Of a stretch of DNA of 64,000 bases, positions 45,364 to 53,173 are shown in pieces (the first letter of the stretch is position 1; every line of letters begins with the position of its first letter). This DNA is from Trichococcus collinsii (GTDB taxonomy: Bacteria; Bacillota; Bacilli; Lactobacillales; Aerococcaceae). The notes beneath the pieces are model-generated. The model was not told where the DNA came from, made no database searches, and saw nothing but the letters and a program-made list of their open reading frames with translations. The DNA is taken from assembly GCF_900107505.1 (NCBI RefSeq), contig NZ_FNQH01000003.1:186001-250000 (forward strand). Direction: 5' to 3'. The position numbers and the translations under genes are program-made.

Positions 45364-45759
45364 ATGTTAAGGAAATTCCGCATCAAAATCAACGAAAAAG
45401 AATACATGGTGGAAATGGAAGAGTTCGGAGCGCCGGCTGTAGCCGCGGCACCAGTTCAAGCAGTAGCCGTACAAGCCGCGCCAGTCGCAGCACCAGTAGC
45501 CGCAGCCGCTCCAGTGGCACCTGCACCAGTTGTCGGAAGTGGAGAAGGCGACCCAATCACTGCGCCGATGCCCGGGAAAATCCTGGACATCAATGTGAAC
45601 GTCGGCGACGTCGTGACAGAAAACCAAGTGCTGGCCGTATTGGAAGCCATGAAACTGGAAAATGAAATCGTTGCGCCACGGGCAGGCACGATCACAGCTG
45701 TCATTGCCACAAAAGGAGCACAGATCGACGTCGGTCAAACAATCGTAATCATTCAATAA
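45364..45759 (+). CDS. oadD: Biotin carrier subunit of oxaloacetate decarboxylase
   Basis: A 131-residue biotinyl protein. Residues 1-20 form a short N-terminal strand region, residues 24-58 an Ala/Pro/Val-rich flexible arm, and residues 62-131 the biotinyl domain with EAMKLEN, where Lys97 carries biotin. It shuttles the carboxyl group from OadA to OadB. In many bacteria this domain is fused to OadA; here OadA lacks it, so this separate carrier is essential to the complex. Ribosome site GAAAGAGGG lies upstream of ATG 45364. Confidence 0.94.
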   Translation: MLRKFRIKINEKEYMVEMEEFGAPAVAAAPVQAVAVQAAPVAAPVAAAAPVAPAPVVGSGEGDPITAPMPGKILDINVNVGDVVTENQVLAVLEAMKLENEIVAPRAGTITAVIATKGAQIDVGQTIVIIQ

Positions 45760-45784
45760 AAAAACGTTCGGAGGGAAATAAAAA

Positions 45785-46906
45785 TTGGAACAAATTGTTG
45801 CAGGAATATTATCCGTCACGCCTGGCCAACTGATCATGATGGTCATCGGCTGTGTGCTGATGTATCTGGGAATCAAGAAAGAATATGAGCCGACTTTGTT
45901 GGTGCCGATGGGATTGGGAACAATCCTCGTCAACTTCCCGGGGACCGGCGTCTTGACGCAGATGGTCAACGGAAGCGAATCGGAAGGCGTTCTGGATGTC
46001 CTTTTCGAAGCCGGTATCAGCACCGAGTTGTTCCCTTTATTGATCTTTATCGGCATCGGGGCCATGATCGACTTCGGCCCGCTCCTACAGAACCCATTCA
46101 TGCTATTATTCGGTGCTGCTGCCCAATTCGGGATCTTCTTCACGATTGCGGTAGCCGTATTTTTCGGATTCGACATCAGGGAAGCCGCTTCGATCGGCAT
46201 CATCGGCGCTGCCGATGGCCCGACAGCCATTTTCGTATCCAACCAACTGGCCCCTAACCTGTTGGGACCGATCACCGTCGCCGCCTACTCTTACATGGCT
46301 TTGGTGCCGATCATCCAACCGATTGCCATCAAAGCCGTCACGACCAAAGCCGAACGCCGCATCCGCATGACCTACAAAGCAGAAGGCGTCTCTAAGATGA
46401 CAAAAATCCTGTTCCCGATCATCATCACGCTGATTTCGGGTTTCATCGCACCAATCTCCTTGCCGCTTGTCGGGTTCCTGATGTTCGGTAACCTGTTGCG
46501 CGAATGCGGCGTCTTGGACAGACTTTCATTGACTGCCCAAAACGAATTGGTCAACATCATCAGCATCCTCTTGGGTCTGACGATTTCCGTCAAAATGCAG
46601 TCTGAATTATTCCTGAACTTGCAGACATTGATGATCATCGCTTTCGGTCTGGTTGCCTTCATCATGGATACGATCGGTGGCGTGTTATTCGCAAAATTCC
46701 TGAACCTGTTCAGGACCCAAAAAATCAATCCGATGATCGGTGGTGCCGGTATTTCCGCATTCCCGATGTCAAGCCGTGTTATCCAAAAAATGGCAACGGA
46801 AGAAGACCCACAGAACTTCGTCTTGATGTATGCGGTAGGATCGAACGTTTCCGGACAGATCGCATCCGTTATCGCGGGTGGCTTGGTGCTTGGCTTCTTC
46901 AGCTAA
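45785..46906 (+). CDS. oadB: Oxaloacetate decarboxylase, membrane beta subunit (Na+ pump)
   Basis: A 373-residue membrane protein with about nine to eleven helices. The conserved IGIIGAADGPTAIFVSNQLAP region contains the Asp used for Na+ and proton coupling, and GNLLRECGVLDRLSLTAQNELVNI and NPMIGGAGISAFPMSSRV carry the other conserved residues. It decarboxylates carboxybiotin and pumps Na+ outward. The same family serves methylmalonyl-CoA and glutaconyl-CoA decarboxylases; the OadA partner here fixes the substrate as oxaloacetate. TTG start with GGAGGG about 9 bases upstream. Confidence 0.95.
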   Translation: MEQIVAGILSVTPGQLIMMVIGCVLMYLGIKKEYEPTLLVPMGLGTILVNFPGTGVLTQMVNGSESEGVLDVLFEAGISTELFPLLIFIGIGAMIDFGPLLQNPFMLLFGAAAQFGIFFTIAVAVFFGFDIREAASIGIIGAADGPTAIFVSNQLAPNLLGPITVAAYSYMALVPIIQPIAIKAVTTKAERRIRMTYKAEGVSKMTKILFPIIITLISGFIAPISLPLVGFLMFGNLLRECGVLDRLSLTAQNELVNIISILLGLTISVKMQSELFLNLQTLMIIAFGLVAFIMDTIGGVLFAKFLNLFRTQKINPMIGGAGISAFPMSSRVIQKMATEEDPQNFVLMYAVGSNVSGQIASVIAGGLVLGFFS

Positions 46907-46934
46907 CCTATTATTCTTTTGAAAGGAGATTGAC

Positions 46935-47066
46935 ATGAGCACATTTGAAAATTTTCAAATCGCCCTGGAACTGATGCTTTTTGGGATGGGAGGGATCTTT
47001 CTCGTACTCTTCCTCCTGTATGTGGTTTGTATTGTACTGATTAAACGGTTCCCGACCGATAAATGA
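46935..47066 (+). CDS. Short single-span gamma-type subunit of oxaloacetate decarboxylase
   Basis: A 43-residue peptide that starts MSTFENFQIALELMLFGMGG, continues with one strongly hydrophobic helix (residues 13-36) and ends KRFPTDK. The pattern ELMLFGMGGIF.VL matches the membrane segment of OadG gamma subunits, but the long soluble tail is absent. A strong AAAGGAGA site lies 7 bases before the ATG, and the TGA overlaps the following ATG (ATGATG). Together with the 109-residue protein upstream it could make up a split gamma subunit. Confidence 0.8.
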   Translation: MSTFENFQIALELMLFGMGGIFLVLFLLYVVCIVLIKRFPTDK

Positions 47067-47080
47067 TGGAGTTGATGAAA

Positions 47081-48469
47081 ATGACGAAAAAGATCCGTTT
47101 TATGGAAACGGTCCTGCGGGATGGGCATCAAAGTCTGGTGGCGACCCGCATGTCGACCCCGGAGATGCTGCCGATTCTGAAAAAAATGGACGAAGCCGGC
47201 TACGATGCGCTTGAAGTCTGGGGCGGCGCGACCTTCGATGCTTGCCTGCGGTACCTGAACGAGGACCCATGGGAAAGACTGCGCACAATCCGGAGCGAAG
47301 TGAAGCACACGAAGCTGCAGATGCTTTTGAGAGGGCAAAACTTGTTGGGCTATAAGCACTATCCCGATGATGTCGTCGAAACATTCATCCAGAAAGCGAT
47401 CGAAAACGGCATCGATGTCATCCGGGTGTTCGATGCGCTGAATGACCTGAGGAACCTGAAGACGTCCTTCAAAGCCATCAAAAAGTATGGCGGACACTGT
47501 CAAGGGACGATCAGTTACACGACCAGCGAAGTGCATAACAATGACTATTACCTGAAGCTGGTTGCGCAAATGGAGACGATGGGTGCCGATTCAATCTGCA
47601 TCAAAGACATGGCGGGCATCCTGACGCCGAAGAATGTCTTCGAATTGGTCAGCGCGCTGAAGAAATCCACGGTGCTGCCGATCCATGTCCACACGCATTG
47701 CACCAGCGGCATTGCCGAAATGACCTACTTGATGGCCGCACAAGCGGGCGCCGACGGCATCGATTGCGCTATCTCGCCGTTCTCCGGCGGAACGAGCCAA
47801 CCGGCGACGGAATCGATGGCAATCGCCTTGGAGGAGATGGGCTATGATACCGGATTGAATATGGAAGTCCTGAAGGAGATCGCGGATCATTTCCGCCCGA
47901 TCAAAGAAGACTTCCGCAGCAAGGGCCTCTTGAATCCGAAAGTGATGGATGTCGAGCCGAATACCTTGTTGTACCAAGTTCCCGGCGGGATGCTTTCCAA
48001 CCTGCTTTCGCAGCTGAAAGAGGCGCACCAAGAGGATAAATATGAAGCCGTGCTGAAGGAAATCCCGGCCGTAAGAAAAGACCTAGGTTATCCGCCTCTT
48101 GTGACGCCGTTATCGCAGATGGTCGGCACACAGGCCGTCATGAACGTGGTGAGCGGGGAACGCTATAAGATGGTACCGAAAGAGATCAAAGATTACGTAA
48201 AAGGTTCTTATGGGAAATCGCCTGCGCCGCTATTCGAAGAAATCAAACAAAAAATCATCGGCAATGAGGAAATCTGCACGGTACGGCCGGCAGACCTGAT
48301 TGAACCAGGGATGGCGAGCTTCAAAAAGGGAACGGCAACTTACGCAGACACGACGGAAGATGTCTTGACGTATGCCCTGTTCCCAAATCTGGCTGAACCA
48401 TTTCTGCGCAAAAAGAAAGATCCGTTCTACGATGTACCGATCCAAAACGTTACGATCATCCTTCCTTAA
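47081..48469 (+). CDS. oadA: Oxaloacetate decarboxylase, carboxyltransferase alpha subunit
   Basis: An approximately 462-residue carboxyltransferase lacking the C-terminal biotin domain. FMETVLRDGHQSLVATRM holds the metal-binding Asp, SICIKDMAGIL the active-site Lys, and LPIHVHTHCTSGIAEM the two metal-binding His residues. The C-terminal conserved carboxylase domain runs to the end. It transfers CO2 from oxaloacetate to biotin on the separate carrier, releasing pyruvate. I prefer ATG 47081, with GGAG 9 bases upstream; ATG 47063 overlaps the preceding stop codon and is possible. An inverted repeat (48480-48491 with 48513-48524) follows the gene. Confidence 0.95.
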   Translation: MTKKIRFMETVLRDGHQSLVATRMSTPEMLPILKKMDEAGYDALEVWGGATFDACLRYLNEDPWERLRTIRSEVKHTKLQMLLRGQNLLGYKHYPDDVVETFIQKAIENGIDVIRVFDALNDLRNLKTSFKAIKKYGGHCQGTISYTTSEVHNNDYYLKLVAQMETMGADSICIKDMAGILTPKNVFELVSALKKSTVLPIHVHTHCTSGIAEMTYLMAAQAGADGIDCAISPFSGGTSQPATESMAIALEEMGYDTGLNMEVLKEIADHFRPIKEDFRSKGLLNPKVMDVEPNTLLYQVPGGMLSNLLSQLKEAHQEDKYEAVLKEIPAVRKDLGYPPLVTPLSQMVGTQAVMNVVSGERYKMVPKEIKDYVKGSYGKSPAPLFEEIKQKIIGNEEICTVRPADLIEPGMASFKKGTATYADTTEDVLTYALFPNLAEPFLRKKKDPFYDVPIQNVTIILP

Positions 48470-48479
48470 AGTTGCAGAG

Positions 48480-48524
48480 AATGCTAGCATAATCTTTTTT
48501 ATAAGACGAGAGTATGCTAGTATT
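48480..48524. repeat. Inverted repeat downstream of oadA
   Basis: AATGCTAGCATA and TATGCTAGTATT pair at 11 of 12 positions with a 21-base loop that contains TTTTTT. It could act as a weak terminator or as a protein-binding site for the next promoter. Confidence 0.5.
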
Positions 48525-48578
48525 TTATAAAATGGGAAAGCCACCAGTTGTTGAGTGGAGTAGCGTATTCTTATTATT

Positions 48579-48593
48579 TGTAAGCGCTTTTTA
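48579..48593. promoter_or_regulatory. Cre site at the citrate carrier promoter
   Basis: TGTAAGCGCTTTTTA follows TATTAT (48573-48578) immediately, so CcpA bound here would block transcription start. A TTGTTG lies 18 bases upstream of the -10 box. Confidence 0.65.
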
Positions 48594-48653
48594 ATAGGCT
48601 CGTTCATTTTGAAGCGAGCCAACAACTCAAACGAAGAAGGGACATAATTATTT

Positions 48654-50021
48654 ATGCTATTGACATTCCTTGCAATCGCAATGATCACCATCTTTATTGT
48701 CGTACTGGCGAAAAAGAAACTTTCCATTTTTGGGGCTTTGACCTTAATCCCATTGATTTTCGGTATTATCGCAACTTTCGTGAACAAGGTGCCTTTGACG
48801 GACATGTTCGAATGGATCAAAACAGGGCTATTCTACAGCGTCAATGCGGAGACAGGAAAAGTATCGATGGGTGTTATCTCTCCCGCAATCGTCATCCTGT
48901 TTGCGGTACTGTACTTCGGCGTCATGCTGAATGTCGGTCTGTTCGATCCTTTGTGCGAATTTTTCATCAAAAAAGCCAAAGGTGACCCTTTGAAAGTGAC
49001 GTTGGCTACTGTTTTGACTTCATTGGTCGTAACCATGAACGGCGATACGACAACTACAATCATCATCTGTGTGGCAGCCTTCATCGAACTTCGGAAACAG
49101 ATGAAGATGAACTTGCTTTACTTGGCGGTCATCATCGTTACGCCAATCGGTATCTTCAACCAATTGCCTTGGGGCGGCCCGACAATCGCGGCCAGCACAG
49201 CAATGGGCGTTGAAATCAGCACTTTGTTCGCGGCGTTGTTGCCTGGACTATTGGTTGCGGCTGTATACGCAGTCTTCATGGCCTACATCATCGGACTTAA
49301 GGAAAGAAAACGTCTGAACTTTAATCCGAAGGATGCTAAAGATGTTTCGCCTGAAACGATCCAAGGTATGTTGAATGCAATCCGCGATAATGAACCTGAA
49401 TTGAAAAGACCTAAAATGTGGTGGTTCAACCTGATCATGACGCTAGCGCTTTTGGCGATGTTGATCATGGACATTGCCCACGGTGGTATCCTGTTCATGC
49501 TGGGAGCCGCAATCGCTTTGACTGCGAATTATCGCTCTTCCAAACTGGTTACGGAACGTTTGGATGCACTTGCTGCTGATTCTTTAGCGCCTGCCTTGGC
49601 TACTTTGGCAGCCGGTGTCTTTTCCGGAATCTTGACAGGAAGCGGAATGGCTACTGCTTTGGCGGAAGGGATCACCAAAATTATCCCTGAAGCATTGGGT
49701 ACGCATATGGCGCCAATCTATGCCATCATCTCTGCACCAGCGATCACATTCCTGCCGCAAGATGCTTTCTACTTCGGAATTGCCAGCGTAATGGCTGGCG
49801 TAATGGGCCAGTTCGGCATCACACCGGATCAGGCTGCTGTCGCTTCGATGGTAGGGCAAGCATTCCGCTTGATCAGCCCGGTCATTCCTGCTTTGTATAT
49901 GCTTTGCGAATACACGGAAATCAACTTTGTCGACTTCCAAAAAGGCTACATCAAGTTTGCGTGGCCAATCCTGTTCATCTACATCTTCGTCTACGGCATC
50001 ACAGGCGTTATGCCTCTTTAG
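48654..50021 (+). CDS. CitMHS family citrate (or related tricarboxylate/dicarboxylate) transporter
   Basis: A 455-residue carrier with about 12 membrane helices. The N-terminal KKKLSIFGALTLIPLIFGII, the GVMLNVGLFDPLCEFFIKKAKGDPLKVTLATVL block, NGDTTTTIIICVAAF, and the second-half AAGVFSGILTGSGMATALAEGI and FLPQDAFYFGIASV are standard for CitMHS, which moves metal-citrate complexes with protons. It adjoins the oxaloacetate decarboxylase operon. Citrate lyase genes are not in the window, so citrate import needs lyase encoded elsewhere; malate or fumarate are alternative substrates. It has its own promoter with a cre site and a terminator after it. Confidence 0.92.
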   Translation: MLLTFLAIAMITIFIVVLAKKKLSIFGALTLIPLIFGIIATFVNKVPLTDMFEWIKTGLFYSVNAETGKVSMGVISPAIVILFAVLYFGVMLNVGLFDPLCEFFIKKAKGDPLKVTLATVLTSLVVTMNGDTTTTIIICVAAFIELRKQMKMNLLYLAVIIVTPIGIFNQLPWGGPTIAASTAMGVEISTLFAALLPGLLVAAVYAVFMAYIIGLKERKRLNFNPKDAKDVSPETIQGMLNAIRDNEPELKRPKMWWFNLIMTLALLAMLIMDIAHGGILFMLGAAIALTANYRSSKLVTERLDALAADSLAPALATLAAGVFSGILTGSGMATALAEGITKIIPEALGTHMAPIYAIISAPAITFLPQDAFYFGIASVMAGVMGQFGITPDQAAVASMVGQAFRLISPVIPALYMLCEYTEINFVDFQKGYIKFAWPILFIYIFVYGITGVMPL

Positions 50022-50049
50022 GATTTCAAGAATAATCAGGTAATAATGG

Positions 50050-50085
50050 AAAGCGTTCGGGGGATAAAAACCGAGCGCTTTTTTG
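50050..50085 (+). terminator. Intrinsic terminator after the carrier gene
   Basis: AAGCGTTCGG (50051-50060) pairs with CCGAGCGCTT (50071-50080), followed by TTTTG. Confidence 0.8.
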
Positions 50086-50200
50086 TGCATTTTGCTCCTG
50101 TTAATTTAATAATTTTAAAAACTAACATAGTGACGCTCTATAATCTATGGTAATATTGAAGAAAGAAAGCATCGGAGTCAACGGAAAGAAGGGTTGCCAA

Positions 50201-51682
50201 TTGGAGAATAACCAGAGCATTTTCGATACAATTTGTCGTTTGAGGGAAGAACAGCCTGGCCTGCCTTATCGATTCCAGGATGAGCGGACAGCTGGGCAAA
50301 AAGATGTGCTTTATGTACTTGCATCCGAAGGGATCCCTTTTTGGCGAAAAGAGGACTTGGCGAAGGAGTGTTGCGGCATTCTGAAGGACCTCGTCAACAA
50401 AGAAGAAGCAATCCTGACCGATCCTGTCCTGCATCATTTTCTGGAGCATTATCCGATCTGCAGTTATTTCCTGGAATTGCGCGAAAGAGTGAGGATTACT
50501 TTGGAAGCGGAATCAGGAGCACGGGAGCGTCTTTATCACCTCGGCATGCGGCTCGCACGCAGCGGCACCAATCCGGAACAGGTGAAATTGGGCATCATCC
50601 TTTTGGGCTTCTTCCCGTACGATACTACCAAACAAATTATGCGCACATTGGGTTACCACAGCGAGTATACCTTGTACGTGCTCGAGAGCATCCAGTTCAT
50701 TTTCCCTCTGCAGAACAATTTCATCTTTGAACTGGCCAAGCACACGGTAGGATACGGGAAACTGGCGGCCATGTTCCTGCTGAAGCCGGTCAGGTGGGAA
50801 CAGCAGCACTGGATGATGCATGAAGGCATCAAGAGCGAATTCCTTGCCAACATTTACGCCAACCTCTGTATCCAGAAAACGGATATGCGCGCCTATTTCA
50901 AGAAGACGGAAATCACGGCCGCCAATTTTACGGATTTCGCTTACCTGATCTGTTATGGCGATTACAACAATGACAGCGTGACCATCGATGCCCAACTGGA
51001 CTTCCTGTATAAGTTCATCGATAAGCGCGACTATGCGACGAACTTCATCGATCTGGGCGCGCTCGTCAGCATCTGGTATCAGGTAGTCGACTACTGGCAG
51101 CAGGATTACGACTTCATCAGTCAAAATGAAACGAAATACCGCCGCACAAAAACCATGTGGGATACCCGCATCGCCCGCTACGAAAAGCTGGTGCATAAAG
51201 TCGAAAGTTTCCTGCATCAGCCAAAATGGCGCCATATCGTGTATCAAGAAATTTCCGCCCCAAAGGAATCGGATAGCCTGATTATGAAAGTGCTCGTCTA
51301 TCTGAACATGCATCCCGATTTTCCGGCCTTCATGGAAGTGCTGAGTCGGCAACCGTTGGGATTCAACATGCTCGATTTCTTCCTGAAAATCAATCCCGAA
51401 TTCTATTTCGACGATGTCTGCGAATACCTCGAAGCGATCCTGAATCCGGATCTTTACGCGCTCCCTCTGGAAACAGAAGAGCCGGAAAATGCGAGCGTTA
51501 CGGATCTGATGCGCGCCGACGAATGGTTGCTGCGCCTGTTTGAAGTGATGAGCGAGAAACGCAAATACAATGAAGCCTGGTGCATCCGTGGTGTCCATTA
51601 CCGTCATGCCGGTGTGCGCAAAAAAGCAGTGCAGGTGCTGCAACAGCACAGAAAAAAAATGGTCCAACCAAGTAGAAATTGA
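50201..51682 (+). CDS. Helical-repeat N-terminal part of a frameshifted HIRAN-domain protein
   Basis: About 493 residues of an apparently all-helical, repeat-like protein with no recognised catalytic motif (many LY.F and L..FF patterns, and a late RADEWLLRLFEVMSEKRKYNEAWCIRGVHYRHAGVRKKAVQVLQQHRKK segment). It stops early: at an A8 run (51652-51659) the frame ends in MVQPSRN, while dropping one A continues smoothly as KWSNQVEIELQIALEKEP into the downstream HIRAN frame. TTG at 50201 is preferred, with AAAGAAGGG 7 bases upstream; ATG 50147 lies right at a TATAAT (about 50140). Read as one gene, the product would be about 665 residues. Function unknown. Confidence 0.75.
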   Translation: MENNQSIFDTICRLREEQPGLPYRFQDERTAGQKDVLYVLASEGIPFWRKEDLAKECCGILKDLVNKEEAILTDPVLHHFLEHYPICSYFLELRERVRITLEAESGARERLYHLGMRLARSGTNPEQVKLGIILLGFFPYDTTKQIMRTLGYHSEYTLYVLESIQFIFPLQNNFIFELAKHTVGYGKLAAMFLLKPVRWEQQHWMMHEGIKSEFLANIYANLCIQKTDMRAYFKKTEITAANFTDFAYLICYGDYNNDSVTIDAQLDFLYKFIDKRDYATNFIDLGALVSIWYQVVDYWQQDYDFISQNETKYRRTKTMWDTRIARYEKLVHKVESFLHQPKWRHIVYQEISAPKESDSLIMKVLVYLNMHPDFPAFMEVLSRQPLGFNMLDFFLKINPEFYFDDVCEYLEAILNPDLYALPLETEEPENASVTDLMRADEWLLRLFEVMSEKRKYNEAWCIRGVHYRHAGVRKKAVQVLQQHRKKMVQPSRN

Positions 51683-52202
51683 ACTCCAGATTGCGCTTGA
51701 AAAAGAGCCGAACATCAAACTGAAGCGGCAAATCGATAGACTGTTGCAGCCGGAAAATCTGAAGAACCAAAAAGAAAACCGTTATCTGAAGATGAAGCAG
51801 CCGCCTTTGAGCCATGCCCATACGGACAAGGAATTGCTGCATACGTATATCGCCGGCACGCAGTTCCATGAGCTGAGCGGAGTCGCCGATTTCCTGAAAC
51901 CGGGGGACCTACTGCAGCTTGTCCGGGAGGCCGATAATGCTTATGACGCGAATGCCATCGCCGTTGCGACGCAAGCCGGCTATATGTTGGGTTATGTGCC
52001 GCGCTCGGAGAATCCCGTCTTGGCAAGTCTGCTCGATGCCGAAGAGCGTCTATACGCGATCCTCGAATCGCCGACAGTCGAGATGGAACGCCCGAAAATC
52101 ACTATTGTCCTGAAACGCACCTTTTTCCAGGCGCAGCCGACTGAGCAGGGTCAAGGCATCATCCTGCCGTTCCCGCCACCAAAGAAAAAGAAATACGAAT
52201 AA
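51570..52202 (+). CDS. HIRAN-domain C-terminal part of the frameshifted protein
   Basis: The frame is open from ATG 51570, but meaningful sequence begins near 51660, after the A8 run, with WSNQVEIELQIALEKEPNIKLKRQIDRLL. Residues from about 85 onward form a HIRAN domain: AGTQFHELSGVADFLKPGDLLQLVREADNAYDANAIAVATQAGYMLGYVPRSENPVLASLLDAEERLYAIL. The core signature is L.REPDN.YD.NAI.V....G..LGY.PR..N. HIRAN domains bind DNA ends in eukaryotic Rad5/HLTF and occur in bacteria with unknown roles. An independent start (for example ATG 51792) has no good ribosome site. Most likely the second half of one gene. Confidence 0.75.
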   Translation: MKPGASVVSITVMPVCAKKQCRCCNSTEKKWSNQVEIELQIALEKEPNIKLKRQIDRLLQPENLKNQKENRYLKMKQPPLSHAHTDKELLHTYIAGTQFHELSGVADFLKPGDLLQLVREADNAYDANAIAVATQAGYMLGYVPRSENPVLASLLDAEERLYAILESPTVEMERPKITIVLKRTFFQAQPTEQGQGIILPFPPPKKKKYE

Positions 52203-52212
52203 GAAAAAGAAA

Positions 52213-52388
52213 AGCGGAACGGGTTCGTTCAGCCCTGAAAGAAATTTAGGAAATCTGGCCCTGAATGAGCATCGTAGAGCGCAATTGCTGAGAGACTTCC
52301 TGCGTCAGCAGGTTAGTCGAACAGTATGTCTTGGCTCGCAGAGACAAGAGGTTCCTTTACCCTTTCCGAAGGGCTAACCCGTGCAGCT
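52213..52388. repeat. Dispersed palindromic element, copy C
   Basis: Begins AGCGGAACGGGTTCGTTCAG and ends CGAAGGGCTAACCCGTGCAGCT, 176 bases, longer than copies A and B because of extra sequence in its centre (52290-52360). It shares CCTGAAAGAAATTTAGGAAATC and TGAGCATCGTAGAGCGCAAT with copy A. It begins 10 bases after the HIRAN stop codon. The remaining gap to 52608 holds a terminator and the AbrB-type gene's upstream region. Confidence 0.8.
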
Positions 52389-52490
52389 AGCCAACGTCTT
52401 GGGATGCACAAAATATTTTGCAATCCTGTGAAACACCTGCGGTGAAGCACTTTTAGTTCAGAAAACTTTATACTATTCTACAAAGAACGA

Positions 52491-52526
52491 AGGGGAACAC
52501 CGAAAGAACACGGTGTTCCTCTTTTT
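52491..52526 (+). terminator. Intrinsic terminator between the HIRAN and AbrB-family genes
   Basis: AGGGGAACACCG (52491-52502) pairs with CGGTGTTCCTC (52511-52521), followed by five T. Confidence 0.8.
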
Positions 52527-52608
52527 ATGCCGAAATGAACTTGACTATTTCGCCGGAAAGTCGAAAATGGGAAGAGAGCGTTAATTTGACATAAAGGGGC
52601 ATAAATAT

Positions 52609-53112
52609 ATGAATTTCGGGAAACTATTGGGTACATTGATCGTGGCATTCATCGGAGGCTGGGCTGGGATCCGTTTCCGGGTACCGGCTGGTGGAATGAT
52701 CGGCTCGCTAGTCGCGGTCGCAATCTACAATTATTTTTCACAGATGGGCTATATGCCGGCCAATCTGAAGATCATCGGCCAAATCATAATCGGCGGGACG
52801 ATTGGCATGAACTTCACGAAGAGCAGCTTGGCCGAAATGAAACAGGTGTTTTTCCCTGCCGTCACTTCCGTACTGATTTTGTTGACCGTGGGAGTGATTG
52901 CGGGCTATATCCTGCATAAAGTTGCCGGAATCGATCTGATTACGGCATTGCTTGGGACATCACCGGGTGGATTGACGGATATGACCATCCTCGCGGCGGC
53001 CTTTGAGGCCGACACGATCATCGTGTCCTCCATCCATCTCGTCCGGCTCTTCTCGGTCATCCTGTTGATGCCGATTTTTGTCCGAATCATCAGTACGTAC
53101 ATCAACAAATAA
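52609..53112 (+). CDS. AbrB family membrane protein, single-repeat form
   Basis: A 167-residue membrane protein of the AbrB/PF05145 type (unrelated to the AbrB DNA-binding regulator). Features are GGWAGIRFRVPAGGMIGSLVAVAIYN, IIGQIIIGGTIGMNF and LGTSPGGLTDMTILAAAFEADTIIVSSIHLVRLF, where the SPGGL.DM motif is the family's conserved loop. Full-length members of about 350 residues contain two such repeats; this protein has one and probably works as a dimer. Relatives are suggested to move small molecules or ammonia-related compounds, unproven. A bidirectional terminator follows. Confidence 0.85.
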   Translation: MNFGKLLGTLIVAFIGGWAGIRFRVPAGGMIGSLVAVAIYNYFSQMGYMPANLKIIGQIIIGGTIGMNFTKSSLAEMKQVFFPAVTSVLILLTVGVIAGYILHKVAGIDLITALLGTSPGGLTDMTILAAAFEADTIIVSSIHLVRLFSVILLMPIFVRIISTYINK

Positions 53113-53114
53113 GT

Positions 53115-53165
53115 AAAAAAGTGAGGTGGAGAATCCGAATCAGATTCTCCGCCTCACTTTTTTTT
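53115..53165. terminator. Bidirectional terminator between the AbrB-type gene and degV
   Basis: AAAAAAGTGAGGTGGAGAAT and ATTCTCCGCCTCACTTTTTT pair along their whole length with a single G-G/C mismatch region around a short loop. The flanking genes converge here. Confidence 0.88.
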
Positions 53166-53173
53166 AAATGCAG

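Noticed and set aside
45367-46275. A 302-codon open frame on the minus strand opposite the biotin carrier and oadB
   Set aside because: Low-complexity and antisense to two clear genes; no ribosome site or motif.
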